64,000 bases of DNA, taken from the NCBI RefSeq assembly GCF_000424185.1, contig NZ_AUJK01000008.1:62001-126000 (forward strand), written 5' to 3'. The DNA comes from Prevotella sp. AGR2160. GTDB taxonomy: Bacteria > Bacteroidota > Bacteroidia > Bacteroidales > Bacteroidaceae. A program made the position numbers and the translations under genes. Of this stretch, positions 32,658-45,557 are shown piece after piece. The notes beneath the pieces are model-generated. The model did no database searches and was not told the origin of the DNA. It saw only the letters and a program-made list of their open reading frames with translations. The first letter of the stretch is position 1. Each line of letters opens with the position of its first letter.

Positions 32658-34028
32658 TTATTTGATCACATATACAATGGTATTCACCTTACCAAACAAC
32701 GGCTCCAGCATGCCACTCACGGCCGTCAACGCGCTATGCCCTTTGCCAAGGGCACCGAGATTGATGACCATTGCCACACGCTTGCCACGGATCAACTGTT
32801 GCACAGCAGGATTGAGCGGCTGCGGATAGGCTACGAGACTATGGTCGGCCAAGGCGGCACTGCTGCCACTATAGAACTGCAGGTCCTTGCTCACACCGAA
32901 ATAGAAACTCGTCTTGTCACTACTGTAATACCAGGCACCGGGACGCCAGTCACTGATCTTGCCGCCATTCGGCACGCTCTGTTTCCAATAGCTGACATCC
33001 TTCGTCCAGTTGCTGTTTGCCAACTTCGCGGCCATGGTGAGTTGCAGATCCTTCTCGGAATATTTAGGCATGACAATCGCCATATCACCATTGACACTAC
33101 GGATGATATTATCCATGTCAATGGCCTGGTTAACCCCCATAAGGATGGCCTGCAGACCTTTGTCGGCCTGCATCAGAGGCAGAAACTGCGGACCGTTGAC
33201 ATTCATGAACATACCGAAGAGAGCCGTGGACGGCATCGTCGGCAGATAATGTCCCTGGATGGGACGGTACTGACGCTGAGCCTTTTGCAGGGCCTCGTTG
33301 ATGCCTCCATCGAAGGAGAACGTCTTACCCGTAATGTTCAGTATTCCTTTCTTCACTTGGAGCGTGGCGGAGATGAGCACCTCGGAGGGATCGGCATTCT
33401 GCGGGGCACCGAGGACGAAAGGCGCCACGAACTGGTCGGGCAAAGCCTGGGCCTGCGTGACCATCGCCATCGGCGCGTCAATACTGTCAAGACGGTCGAA
33501 GAGCGGCTGACTCTTCACGCCCTGATCCTCATCTTCCTTGAGATATTCCGCCATCTGCTGCTGCAGCGTGGCAGCAGCGGACGGCGTGACGGGACCCATA
33601 ACGAGGAAGGCCTCGTCGGACCAGCCGGCGACCCACGCATTCTTTAATAAGGTGAAATGGCATTTGCGGTATTTCTTCACGCCGACACACAGACCGCGTT
33701 TTGCCAAGTTGTCAAAACAGTCGGTCAGGTCATCCTCATCATCAACCTTCGCACAGAGGCCGAGAGTACCGTCACCGGACTCGAAAAGATAAAGTTTATG
33801 CTTCAGGTCAAGACCACAGTCACCAGGGTCTACAACACCGAGCGTTCGTTTCAGAAAGGTGGCAGCGCGACCTCCTTCCTGGGCCTCCTGGAGATGGGTA
33901 AGATCCAGGGAGATCAATGCCCTGCTGTCTCCGGGAACGGCATTGAGATAACTGTCTCCCGAACAAGAGACGAAAAAGACAGAGGCCAGCACGAGCAGGC
34001 CTCCGATGATATCTTTGATATTTTTCAT
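32658..34028 (-). CDS. DUF4836 family lipoprotein
   Basis: 456 residues with a lipoprotein signal (MKNIKDIIGGLLVLASVFFV, lipobox VSCS). After the Cys comes YLNAVPGDSRALISLDLTHL, the usual start of DUF4836 proteins of Bacteroidetes. Function unknown. Its start overlaps the rsmE stop by 4 nt, and the ABC ATPase gene starts 43 nt downstream, so it belongs to the same transcript. Confidence 0.75.
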   Translation of the reverse strand: MKNIKDIIGGLLVLASVFFVSCSGDSYLNAVPGDSRALISLDLTHLQEAQEGGRAATFLKRTLGVVDPGDCGLDLKHKLYLFESGDGTLGLCAKVDDEDDLTDCFDNLAKRGLCVGVKKYRKCHFTLLKNAWVAGWSDEAFLVMGPVTPSAAATLQQQMAEYLKEDEDQGVKSQPLFDRLDSIDAPMAMVTQAQALPDQFVAPFVLGAPQNADPSEVLISATLQVKKGILNITGKTFSFDGGINEALQKAQRQYRPIQGHYLPTMPSTALFGMFMNVNGPQFLPLMQADKGLQAILMGVNQAIDMDNIIRSVNGDMAIVMPKYSEKDLQLTMAAKLANSNWTKDVSYWKQSVPNGGKISDWRPGAWYYSSDKTSFYFGVSKDLQFYSGSSAALADHSLVAYPQPLNPAVQQLIRGKRVAMVINLGALGKGHSALTAVSGMLEPLFGKVNTIVYVIK

Positions 34029-34753
34029 ATTCTTCTCGCTAAATTAGCCATCATAACAGCCTCCAGGCCTGCCGTCTCCGTTCGTAGCCGGGAGGTACCG
34101 AGGGTAACACTCTCATAGCCATGTTCCAAAGCCATCTGAACCTCATCGATGGAGAAATCGCCCTCAGGACCGACGAGAACGGTGATATCCTCCCCTTCCT
34201 CCCCTACGGCATTGCAGACCTCCGTAAAGAAGTCCTTCCGCTCTATTTCCGGGTAACAATGACAGATAAACTTCCTGCCCGGACGCGGGGTATGGATAAA
34301 GTCCTTGAAACCACAGATACCATTAACGACAGGCTTCCACGGCTTACGACTCTGTTTCATAGCTGAGACAACGATCTTGTCGAGACGGACGGTACGTACG
34401 ACCTTACGCTCGGAGAACTTCGAATGCAGAAAAGTCAACTCATTAAAACCGACCTCCGTGGCCTTCTCCGCCATCCATTCCATACGGTCCATCATCTTCG
34501 TAGGGGCGATAGCCAGATGAATCCTTCCCCGCCATGCAGGCTGCTGGGGTAATGCCTCCTGAATCTCATACATACAATGCTTCGTTGCCGCCAAGGTAAC
34601 GACAGCACGATAGAAAGTCCCCTCTCCATCCATGAGAAACATCTCGTCGCCACTCTTCAATCGAAGGACGCGGAGGGCATGGAGCGCTTCCTCCATCGGC
34701 AGTTCTTTCTCGTCGGCTGCCCGAGGAACATAGAAATAACGAGCCTCTTTCAT
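34025..34753 (-). CDS. rsmE: 16S rRNA m3U1498 methyltransferase
   Basis: 242 residues, usual length. An N-terminal PUA-like domain (HALRVLRLKSGDEMFLMDG) and a C-terminal SPOUT domain with the SAM-binding knot (VLVGPEGDFSIDEV, then LGTSRLRTETAGLEAV). It methylates U1498 of 16S rRNA in the decoding region. Four-nt overlaps with both neighbours indicate translational coupling. Confidence 0.93.
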   Translation of the reverse strand: MKEARYFYVPRAADEKELPMEEALHALRVLRLKSGDEMFLMDGEGTFYRAVVTLAATKHCMYEIQEALPQQPAWRGRIHLAIAPTKMMDRMEWMAEKATEVGFNELTFLHSKFSERKVVRTVRLDKIVVSAMKQSRKPWKPVVNGICGFKDFIHTPRPGRKFICHCYPEIERKDFFTEVCNAVGEEGEDITVLVGPEGDFSIDEVQMALEHGYESVTLGTSRLRTETAGLEAVMMANLARRI

Positions 34754-35322
34754 GACTTCTCCGGTTTATTCTTCTTACGCTGGTTGATCTCATCCCGAAT
34801 ATGTGACGCTGCCTCATAATCCTCTCGACGGATAGCGTCATCCAGCGCTTTCCGCAACAGATCGTCACTCAACACGTTAATAGGAATACCCAGACGTCCC
34901 GTCTTGCTGTCCTGTTCAGAGAAAGGAGCACTCTGATGCAGCCATAAGGTTGATTCCACAAAAATCTTTAGATGAGCGACATAGGCAAACAGGACAGCAT
35001 CCGTGGCACGGACAGGTGCCAGGTCCAGCGTGTCCTCGTTGACGATGAGGGCCGAATACTTTCCGTCTTTCAGCGCGTTGATGACCACTTCGTAATGGCC
35101 CAGCGTATCCCGCTGCAGGATTCCTCCGAGAACCTCCGGGAGACGATGCTCATTGCCGTCTTCATGATGCATGCGACGTACAAACTCCCGGAGCATATCC
35201 TGTTCGCAGGGCAGGGAGATCTGACGGTCATTCTTGTCATTGGCAAGAATCAGCAGACCGAGATCCTCATCGCCGACGACATCGGTGAATCCCTCAATAT
35301 GAACTTCTATCTTACTATTCAT
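34750..35322 (-). CDS. Bifunctional nuclease family protein with UVR motif
   Basis: 190 residues. The N-terminal 130 or so match the BFN/DUF151 domain (LGLLILANDKNDRQISLPC, RRMHHEDGNEHRLPE, VRATDAVLFA). Residues about 153-185 form a UvrB/UvrC-type helical hairpin (LRKALDDAIRREDYEAASHI). It may bind or cleave nucleic acid, with the UVR part as a protein contact. It overlaps the transporter gene by 8 nt and rsmE by 4 nt. Confidence 0.85.
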   Translation of the reverse strand: MNSKIEVHIEGFTDVVGDEDLGLLILANDKNDRQISLPCEQDMLREFVRRMHHEDGNEHRLPEVLGGILQRDTLGHYEVVINALKDGKYSALIVNEDTLDLAPVRATDAVLFAYVAHLKIFVESTLWLHQSAPFSEQDSKTGRLGIPINVLSDDLLRKALDDAIRREDYEAASHIRDEINQRKKNKPEKS

Positions 35323-36661
35323 GATTTTTCACTTGATGATGAGGCTTAAACACTAAAGCGAACGCCAACCCTACGGCGAGGGCGAAACCGGCAAATATAA
35401 ACCAGCAGGCCTGCCAGTTTCCCATGAGATAAGAGGAATCGCCATGATCCGTCCACGTACAGAAATGATTGACAACAGCACCGGCCGACAGCGTTCCTAT
35501 CGTCGCGCCCAGACCATTGGTCATCAACATAAACAGTCCCTGCGCCGATGCCTTTACCTTCGGGTCACACTCCCGGTCCACAAAGATACCGCCGGAGACA
35601 TTGAAGAAGTCAAAGGCGACACCGTATACGATACAGGAGAGGATGAAGAAGAGCACACCCGGCATCGTCGGATTGCCGATACCGAAGAATCCGAAGCGCA
35701 GTACCCAAGCGAACATCGCAATGAGCATCACGCTCTTGATGCCATAACGTTTCATGAAGAAAGGGATGAGCAGGATGCAGAATGCCTCACTGACCTGGGA
35801 GATCGATGTCAACAACGTGGCATTACTGGCAGCAAACGAGGTAGCGATGACAGGATCACTACTACCCTGGAAACTGGAGATGAACGGACCGGCAAAACTG
35901 TTCGTCACCTGCAGCGACATTCCCAGGAGGGCGGAGAAGATGAAGAACAGCGCCATACGGCGCTCTTTGAAGAGTTTGAAGGCATCGAGGCCGAGGAGTT
36001 CCATCAGTGATTTCTTCTGTTCCCGTTCCTCCCTGACAATACGGCACTGAGGAAGGGTAAAGACATAGAAGAACATCACAAGACTCAGCAGGCCGGAGAC
36101 GAGGAACTGGTTATAGGTATACTGGAACTTATGCGCATTCTGTGCCAGCGTCATTGAGAACGAGCCATTGTCCCAAACGGCACAGTTGACAAACCACATG
36201 ACGATAATGAAACCGACAGTACCACAGGAACGGATCGGCGGGAAATCGGTGACGGTATCACCGCCATGGCTCTTCAATACCGTAAAGGCGGTGGTATTCG
36301 TCAGTGCCAGCGTCGGCATGTAAAAGGCGACACTCAGAGTATAGAGGGCGATAAAAAGCCCCTTGTCCGGGATCTCCTGTCCGAAACCGGCCGACAAGCC
36401 CATGACCCATAAAGACAGCATGAAAGCGCCGGCCAGAAGATGACAGATTCCGAGGAGCTTCTGCGGCTGAATCCATTTATCGGCGACAATACCAATGAGT
36501 GTCGGCATGAAGATAGAGACAATACCTTGGATGGCATAGAACCAGGAGATCTCGGCTCCCAAACCGGCAACGCCGAGGTAATTTCCCATACAGGTCAGAT
36601 AAGCGCCCCAGACGCCGAACTCGAGAAATGTCAGTACTGACAAACGTATTTTCAGATTCAT
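35315..36661 (-). CDS. Nucleoside:H+ symporter family MFS permease
   Basis: 448 residues from ATG 36661 (MNLKIRLSVLTFLEFGVWGAY). Twelve membrane helices can be traced, with the NupG/XapB-type start (LEFGVWGAYLTCMGNYL) and the GIVADKW loop between helices 2 and 3. Imports nucleosides with protons. An upstream ATG at 36727 overlaps the promoter and was rejected. First gene of a likely six-gene transcript (MFS, nuclease, rsmE, DUF4836, ABC ATPase, permease). Confidence 0.85.
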   Translation of the reverse strand: MNLKIRLSVLTFLEFGVWGAYLTCMGNYLGVAGLGAEISWFYAIQGIVSIFMPTLIGIVADKWIQPQKLLGICHLLAGAFMLSLWVMGLSAGFGQEIPDKGLFIALYTLSVAFYMPTLALTNTTAFTVLKSHGGDTVTDFPPIRSCGTVGFIIVMWFVNCAVWDNGSFSMTLAQNAHKFQYTYNQFLVSGLLSLVMFFYVFTLPQCRIVREEREQKKSLMELLGLDAFKLFKERRMALFFIFSALLGMSLQVTNSFAGPFISSFQGSSDPVIATSFAASNATLLTSISQVSEAFCILLIPFFMKRYGIKSVMLIAMFAWVLRFGFFGIGNPTMPGVLFFILSCIVYGVAFDFFNVSGGIFVDRECDPKVKASAQGLFMLMTNGLGATIGTLSAGAVVNHFCTWTDHGDSSYLMGNWQACWFIFAGFALAVGLAFALVFKPHHQVKNHE

Positions 36662-36697
36662 TGTTTCATTCGTTTCGTTGTTTATTTTTTTGTCTTG

Positions 36698-36705
36698 CAA
36701 AGATA
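36698..36705 (-). promoter_or_regulatory. -7 element of the MFS-led operon
   Basis: TATCTTTG on the minus strand, 36 nt before ATG 36661. Confidence 0.6.
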
Positions 36706-36770
36706 CAACGATATTTTGGAAAAACATAAAATTTTAACGGCAATTATGAAAACGACGGAATGTATTTGCC

Positions 36771-36798
36771 GTAGGGACATGATTTATCATGTTCCGCC
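36771..36798 (+). repeat. GTAGGGACATGAT palindrome repeat, copy 2
   Basis: GTAGGG, then ACATGATTTATCATGT, then TCCGC. Best-preserved copy; between nifJ and the MFS gene. Confidence 0.85.
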
Positions 36799-36816
36799 CA
36801 AACGGGTAAACAAAAA

Positions 36817-36844
36817 AATCCTGTGAGGTCGCCCCCACAGGATT
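36817..36844 (-). terminator. nifJ terminator
   Basis: AATCCTGTG (36817-36825) pairs with CACAGGATT (36836-36844), followed on the minus strand by T7. Confidence 0.88.
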
Positions 36845-36867
36845 CTTATATTTAGGATAGCTATTGC

Positions 36868-40467
<3,600 letters not shown>

Positions 40468-40523
40468 TTTTATAGATATAAAATGTTATTGTATATTTTT
40501 AGTGTCTTTATTTCTTTGCGTTA

Positions 40524-40550
40524 GCGGAACATGATGAATCAAATCCCTAC
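40524..40550 (-). repeat. GTAGGGA palindrome repeat, partly decayed copy
   Basis: Reads GCGGAACATGATGAATC, then AAATCCCTAC. The reverse complement matches the GTAGGGACATGAT family except in the right arm. Confidence 0.65.
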
Positions 40551-40555
40551 AGAAA

Positions 40556-40580
40556 TTTACTTTTTTAATTTTTTACTTTT
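40556..40580. repeat. ACTTTTTT-type gene-end repeat
   Basis: TTTACTTTTTTAATTTTTTAC tract ending at the stop of the minus-strand ATPase gene. Confidence 0.5.
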
Positions 40581-41769
40581 AATAGAGGAATCCGAGGAGC
40601 CACAGCGGCAAACGATTTCCCTTTCCGATCTCCGTATTGTAACGGGCATAATACGTATCGGTGTTATACCGGATCTTCTGACCGCCCTGAGCGTCACAGA
40701 TGCGGAACTTCCGCGTACCGTCGATGATATACTGTCCGTCCTTATTGCTCGACGAGACGACATGATCCTTCCACATCGTATTGACAAAGAATGTCTCCAT
40801 CGCCGTCTGGCGGTCAACAGCTATGGGATAGATCGCGTAAAGGAGGTTGGAGTTATGCATCATCACCTTCGCCGGTTTCTTCGGAAACGCCTGTCCGACG
40901 GGATAGATCATATTGATCAGGCGGGCATCGGCGAGATACTTGATATAGTTCATCACCGTAGCGCGGCTCGTCTCGATCTCCTGCGCCAGCTGACTGATAT
41001 TCGGTGCTTTGGGGCCGGCGAGGGCAAGGAGGTAGAAGAGTTTCTTGATCTTCGTGAGATATTTCAGCTCAATCTGTTTGATGAGTAGGATATCGACCTC
41101 CGTCATCATGTTCATCGTCTTCAGCAGATTCTCCGAGAAATTACGGTGCTCAAGGAAGAAAGGATAAAAGCCATGATGAATGTAATCGTCGAAATATTTC
41201 ATCGGGGAGGCCAGAGGGAGGATCTCCCGGACGATATGCTCATGATCATTGATGATATCTTCCAGGGAATAAGGATGGAAGTGATTGCCGGTCTGCAGAT
41301 TCAGGAACTCACGGAAAGAGAAGCCGCGGAGGTTGTAGCTTTTCACGATACCATTGAGTTCGGGGTTCTCCTCTTTCAGCCGCATGACGCTGGAGCCTGT
41401 GAAGACGATCTTCAGCTGCGGGAAGAGGTCATAACAACGGCGGAGCTCCATGCTCCAGTCGGGTTCCTTGAACACCTGGTCAATGAGGAGGGTCTTGCCG
41501 CCATGGTTGACGAAATCGCGGGCAAAATCAGTAATGCCGTTGCCATGAAAATAGAAGTTGTTCATATTCACGTACAGACAAGAGCGGTTACCGACACCGA
41601 ACTTCTCCTTGGCATACTGCAGCAGGAAGGTCGTCTTCCCTACCCCTCGCGTACCTTTAATGCCGATAAGGCGGTCGTTCCAGTCGATCTCATCCATAAG
41701 GGTGCGACGGACCGGGGCGTTCGTATGCTCCAGGAGGTAGTCATGAGTTCTGAAGAAGGCTTCTTCCAT
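40579..41769 (-). CDS. AAA ATPase (AAA_14/DUF4143-type)
   Basis: 396 residues: Walker A GTRGVGKTT near 38, a Walker B-like TLLIDQVFKEP, sensor LKIVFTGSSVMRL, then a C-terminal winged-helix region (LAQEIETSRATVMNYIKYL) and a DUF4143-like end. These STAND-like ATPases are abundant in Bacteroidetes and archaea, often recently duplicated or transferred, with unknown function. In the Walker B region LLIDQV has D but no following E. It is divergent from the ATP-grasp-like gene at 41942. Confidence 0.8.
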   Translation of the reverse strand: MEEAFFRTHDYLLEHTNAPVRRTLMDEIDWNDRLIGIKGTRGVGKTTFLLQYAKEKFGVGNRSCLYVNMNNFYFHGNGITDFARDFVNHGGKTLLIDQVFKEPDWSMELRRCYDLFPQLKIVFTGSSVMRLKEENPELNGIVKSYNLRGFSFREFLNLQTGNHFHPYSLEDIINDHEHIVREILPLASPMKYFDDYIHHGFYPFFLEHRNFSENLLKTMNMMTEVDILLIKQIELKYLTKIKKLFYLLALAGPKAPNISQLAQEIETSRATVMNYIKYLADARLINMIYPVGQAFPKKPAKVMMHNSNLLYAIYPIAVDRQTAMETFFVNTMWKDHVVSSSNKDGQYIIDGTRKFRICDAQGGQKIRYNTDTYYARYNTEIGKGNRLPLWLLGFLY

Positions 41770-41840
41770 TTTTCTATTGAATTGTATTTGTAGTTTTTAT
41801 GGGAAGGCGTAATGCCCACCGCGATTGTTCTTTTCAGATG

Positions 41841-41848
41841 CAAAATTA
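41841..41848 (-). promoter_or_regulatory. -7 element of the AAA ATPase gene
   Basis: TAATTTTG on the minus strand, 71 nt before ATG 41769. Confidence 0.5.
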
Positions 41849-41911
41849 CCATTTTCTTTTGAATTTGCAAACTCTGCGTGACAAAAAATTGCTGCGTTCA
41901 CATTTTTTTAC

Positions 41912-41919
41912 TAATTTTG
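41912..41919 (+). promoter_or_regulatory. -7 element of the ATP-grasp-like gene
   Basis: TAATTTTG, 22 nt before ATG 41942. Confidence 0.6.
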
Positions 41920-41941
41920 TCCACGTAATCGTTTACATCAG

Positions 41942-42901
41942 ATGAAACTTCATATCTTCAATCCCGAACATGACCTTGCCCTGGCCGCCAACCAGTGGAA
42001 CTGGACCTCACCGAAGGCCGGAAGGATCCAACGGCAGAAACTATTTTTCCTCCCCGAACGGTGGGCGGCACCGGATGATCTGATCCTCATGCCTCCGGGT
42101 GCCGTCGTTCCCGCAGAGCACCGCCATGATGTTCGCTTCGTCTCGGAAGTTCCCGCGGGTTATACCCCCGCGACGCTGCAGTTGGAACCGTGGGGCTGGG
42201 ACCGTGCCGTCGTCCATGAGTATCACCGGCTGCTGTCTCATGACAACAAAGGCCTCGTCCGGCAGTGGGACGAAGCCATGGAGCCACGCCTTGATGCCAT
42301 CCGCGCCCTGTCATCCCGCTGCTGGTGTGTCCGTCATCTGCAGACGGCGGCTATCGCCACAGAATCCTTGGAGGACGTAGCGGCATTCCTGGGGAGCCAT
42401 GGCAGCGGCGTGCTGAAGAGTCCATGGAGCAGCAGCGGCCGTGGCGTTCTCCTCCTTTCCACGGAGCTGATGGCGTCGACGCCGTGGCAGCAGTGGGCCC
42501 GTGGCGTCATCGCCAGGCAGGGCTGTGTGGTTGTAGAGCCCCTATATAATAAGGTGAAAGATTTTGCTCTCGAATTCTTCGCTGACGAGGACGGCAGCGT
42601 TCGCTATGAGGGTCTGAGCCTCTTCCATACCGAAGGTGCCACCTACCGCGGCAATGTCATCGCGTCGGAGAAGGAGAAACGGCGGCAGTTGTCGGCATTC
42701 ATCCCTTGGGAGGAAGTGCTTCCGCTGATCGATCATTTCCGGAAAGTCATGTCTCCCGCTGTGAGAAATATCTATACGGGGCCCTTCGGCATCGATCTCA
42801 TGGTCGTCGACGAAGAAGGCCATTATTATGTCAAAGTTGCGGAAATGAACCTGAGGAAGACGATGGGCTGGGCGGCGATAAAAAAGGTGGCCGCCATGTA
42901 G
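41942..42901 (+). CDS. ATP-grasp-like protein of unknown substrate
   Basis: 319 residues, not one of the named ATP-grasp enzymes. The start MKLHIFNPEHDLALAANQ is distinctive. ATP-grasp hallmarks by eye: K159 with a Ser/Gly loop (LKSPWSSSGRGVL), a strand with acidic end (CVVVEPLYNKVKDFALEF, E199), G282-ID (GPFGIDLMVVD), and the Mg-binding strand EMNLRKTMG (E301, N303, R305). ATP-grasp enzymes ligate a carboxylate to an amine or thiol; the substrate here is not predictable. Alone on its transcript and ended by a hairpin over the stop codon. Confidence 0.7.
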   Translation: MKLHIFNPEHDLALAANQWNWTSPKAGRIQRQKLFFLPERWAAPDDLILMPPGAVVPAEHRHDVRFVSEVPAGYTPATLQLEPWGWDRAVVHEYHRLLSHDNKGLVRQWDEAMEPRLDAIRALSSRCWCVRHLQTAAIATESLEDVAAFLGSHGSGVLKSPWSSSGRGVLLLSTELMASTPWQQWARGVIARQGCVVVEPLYNKVKDFALEFFADEDGSVRYEGLSLFHTEGATYRGNVIASEKEKRRQLSAFIPWEEVLPLIDHFRKVMSPAVRNIYTGPFGIDLMVVDEEGHYYVKVAEMNLRKTMGWAAIKKVAAM

Positions 42902-42910
42902 CGGCCACCT
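42885..42910 (+). terminator. Hairpin overlapping the stop of the ATP-grasp-like gene
   Basis: AGGTGGCCGC (42885-42894) pairs with GCGGCCACCT (42901-42910) over a 6-nt loop. No T tract follows, so termination would be weak or protein-assisted. Confidence 0.55.
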
Positions 42911-43472
42911 ACTAAAGGATAGAACCGATAAAACACCCTCAATTTCTGCCGACGAAATTCAGCTATTTATTAGTATTATCATCATGGTTTCTATCGACGA
43001 AATACCCTCTGTTTTAACCCCTTCAAAATTCGCGATTTTTCAAGCAACTGAACAATTGCCCGCAAATACGCGACTCTCAGACGTTTTTGTATATTATTAA
43101 TAATCAATAACTTACCATTTGCGAACTTTTTACGTCGTATAAACATACGCATAAAACCAACAGAAACAGCGCAAAAAACAATGATTTATGCAATTTTTCT
43201 CCGTTATTTACCACTCGTAAACAACATCCAGAGAAAATTATCTCCGATATTTAGCAAAATATCTATGGTGTTTACGACCCAAAAACACGGTACTTGCTCC
43301 ATTTTCTCCTTTCTTCGCGGCTTTCTCGCTCTAGTTTGCAAGTTCAATTTGTCCAAAAAAACGAAAAAACGAGATTTTTCACCGATTATTTACTGACAAA
43401 AAGGAAACAAACTCGCACAGAAAGCGGGTCATTTTAGCTCCTTTCTGTGCGAATATTTCCTTAATGGTTCCT
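42911..43472. other. AT-rich non-coding stretch with one long hairpin
   Basis: Much richer in A+T than its surroundings. The only open frames are short; the longest (43181-43396, plus) lacks family features. A 12-bp perfect stem TCGCACAGAAAG/CTTTCTGTGCGA (43413-43424 with 43441-43452, 16-nt loop) stands near its right end. No DnaA-box cluster, no tRNA and no recognised riboswitch were seen. It lies between converging genes. Confidence 0.5.
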
Positions 43473-43508
43473 CCGCAGGGGAAAAACCATGATCAACCCT
43501 GTCCCTAC
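43473..43508 (-). repeat. GTAGGGA palindrome repeat, decayed copy
   Basis: CCGCAGGGGAAAAACCATGA, then TCAACCCTGTCCCTAC. It retains only the ends of the family. Confidence 0.45.
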
Positions 43509-43541
43509 GTTTACTTTTTTACTTCTTTACTTTTTTACTTC
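43509..43541. repeat. ACTTTTTT-type gene-end repeat at ftsH
   Basis: TTTACTTTTTTACTTC, then TTTACTTTTTTACTTC, two 16-nt units in tandem ending at the ftsH stop. Confidence 0.6.
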
Positions 43542-45436
43542 TGAATAACTTCCATGAATTCCTTGCCCGTGATCGTCTCCTTCTTCAGCAGGATGGCAGC
43601 GGCGGCATTCATCTTGTCCTGGTTGTCGGTGATGATCTTCACGGCTTTCTCATGGGCCTCTCGGACAATGCGTTCGACCTCATCATCGATGGCCTTCGCC
43701 GTATCGGCACTGCACGTCAGACTGCTGTTGCCGCCGAGATAGCGGTTACGCTGCTGCTCGAGCTGCACCATACCGAAGCGGTCACTCATGCCGTAGGTGG
43801 TGATCATCGAGCGGGCGAGTTGCGTGGCCTTCTCGATATCGTTGGAGGCTCCCGTAGTACACGTATGGCACATCACCTCCTCCGCGGCACGGCCACCGGT
43901 AAGGGTAGCGATCTGTTGCAACATCTCTGTCTTACTCATCAGGTGTTTCTCCCCGGCATCGACCTGCATGGTATAGCCGAGGGCACCACTGGTACGCGGC
44001 ACGATGGTGATCTTCTGGATCGGTGCCGTACCCGTCTGCATGGCGGCGACCATGGCATGGCCAATCTCATGATAGGAGATGATCTTCTTCTCCTCCGGAG
44101 AGATGACAGCCCCTTTCTTCTGTTCACCGGCGATAACGGTCTCCACACTCTCCTCGATATCCTGCGTCGTCACGGCTTTCTCACCGAGACGGACGGCACG
44201 GAGGGCAGCCTCGTTGACGATATTGGCGATATCGGCGCCACTGGAACCGGCGGTGGCACGGCCTACGGCATCCATATCAATGTCGGCATGCTTGACATGA
44301 CGGAGATGAACCTTAAAGATGGCCTTACGACCTTCAAGGTCCGGGAGTTCCATGATGACACGACGGTCGAAACGACCCGGACGCAGCAGGGCCTTATCCA
44401 GACTCTCGGGTCTGTTCGTGGCGGCAAGGATGACGACACCCTTCGTGGCATCGAAGCCATCCATCTCCGTGAGCAACTGGTTCAGCGTCTGTTCACGCTC
44501 ATCATTGCCCATGGAAGAGTCACGGCTCTTGCCGATGGCATCAATCTCATCGATGAAGATGATACACGGTGCCTTCTCCGCAGCCTGACGGAAGAGGTCA
44601 CGGACTTTCGCGGCACCCATACCGACAAACATCTGTACGAACTCCGAACCACTGATGGAGAAGAACGGCACATGAGCCTCTCCGGCGACGGCACGGGCAA
44701 TCAGCGTCTTTCCCGTTCCCGGAGGACCGACGAGCAGGGCGCCCTTCGGCAGACGGGCACCGAGAGAAGTATATTTCTTCGGGTTATGAAGGAAGTCGAC
44801 AAGTTCCATGAGTGTGGCCTTCGCCTCATCCTGTCCGGCGACATCGGCGAAGCGCGTCTTCACATCGCTCTCGGCATAGACCTTCGCTCCCGACTTGCCG
44901 ACGGAGAGGAAACCACCGCCGCCACCGAGGCCGCCTTTCATCATCTTGTTCGTTCCGGCACGCCAGATCCACCAGAAGATGAGAGCCGGGAGAATCCACC
45001 ATACGAAGAAGTCGACAAGCGGTGAGCTCTTCTGCGGCACTTCCTTGGAGATCTCCACCTTGCCCGTCTTCGTCGGCGCCTTGGCTTTCAACAGACGAGC
45101 CACAAGCTGCGGATCATTGACCTCAGAAGTACGGTAGGTCTGCGTCTGCGGTTGCGGCTGAGCGAAAGGATTGTAAGTCTTTGACGATTTGTCAGCCTGC
45201 TGTTTTGTCGCTGACGGAATGTCATAATAAATATAGCCGTCCTTGACGACGACCTTGGAAACTTTACCTTGATCCAACTGAGAGATAAAGGTACCATAGT
45301 CTGCATCCTTCATCTGCGACTGACCAATATAAGGAGCCAGAAGAGAATTCAGGAGCACTAGAATCAAAATACCTATCAGTATTCCATTCCAATTAAAGAA
45401 TTGTTGCCGTTTCTCCGGCGTTGTCTGTTTCTTCAT
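43535..45436 (-). CDS. ftsH: ATP-dependent zinc metalloprotease FtsH
   Basis: 633 residues from ATG 45436 ([20 protein letters not shown]). Two membrane helices flank a periplasmic domain, followed by the AAA domain (Walker A GPPGTGKT, Walker [34 protein letters not shown]) and the M41 protease with zinc motif HEIGH and a downstream Asp/Glu helix. Membrane-protein quality control. An upstream in-frame ATG at 45523 adds a non-family leader and was rejected. Confidence 0.96.
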   Translation of the reverse strand: MKKQTTPEKRQQFFNWNGILIGILILVLLNSLLAPYIGQSQMKDADYGTFISQLDQGKVSKVVVKDGYIYYDIPSATKQQADKSSKTYNPFAQPQPQTQTYRTSEVNDPQLVARLLKAKAPTKTGKVEISKEVPQKSSPLVDFFVWWILPALIFWWIWRAGTNKMMKGGLGGGGGFLSVGKSGAKVYAESDVKTRFADVAGQDEAKATLMELVDFLHNPKKYTSLGARLPKGALLVGPPGTGKTLIARAVAGEAHVPFFSISGSEFVQMFVGMGAAKVRDLFRQAAEKAPCIIFIDEIDAIGKSRDSSMGNDEREQTLNQLLTEMDGFDATKGVVILAATNRPESLDKALLRPGRFDRRVIMELPDLEGRKAIFKVHLRHVKHADIDMDAVGRATAGSSGADIANIVNEAALRAVRLGEKAVTTQDIEESVETVIAGEQKKGAVISPEEKKIISYHEIGHAMVAAMQTGTAPIQKITIVPRTSGALGYTMQVDAGEKHLMSKTEMLQQIATLTGGRAAEEVMCHTCTTGASNDIEKATQLARSMITTYGMSDRFGMVQLEQQRNRYLGGNSSLTCSADTAKAIDDEVERIVREAHEKAVKIITDNQDKMNAAAAILLKKETITGKEFMEVIQK

Positions 45437-45513
45437 AACTGTTTTCTTCTTTTGCGGGAGGAACGTCCTTCCACAAAAGAAGAAAACAAAAAATGTTCCA
45501 AAATTGATTCTCT

Positions 45514-45540
45514 GTAGGGACATGATTCATCATGTTCCGC
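45514..45540 (+). repeat. GTAGGGACATGAT palindrome repeat, copy 3
   Basis: GTAGGG, then ACATGATTCATCATGT, then TCCGC. Between ftsH and the outer-membrane protein gene. Confidence 0.85.
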
Positions 45541-45557
45541 AACCATTCGGTGGAAAA

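Noticed and set aside
40579-41769. Transposon-encoded ATPase
   Set aside because: No terminal inverted repeats, transposase or target duplication were seen around it.
43181-43396. 71-codon plus-strand frame in the AT-rich gap
   Set aside because: Low-complexity, Phe/Lys-rich translation, no promoter fit and no recognisable family. Treated as chance.
42911-43472. Replication origin in the AT-rich stretch
   Set aside because: No cluster of DnaA boxes (TTATCCACA type) was seen and no dnaA, dnaN or gidA-type neighbours are present.
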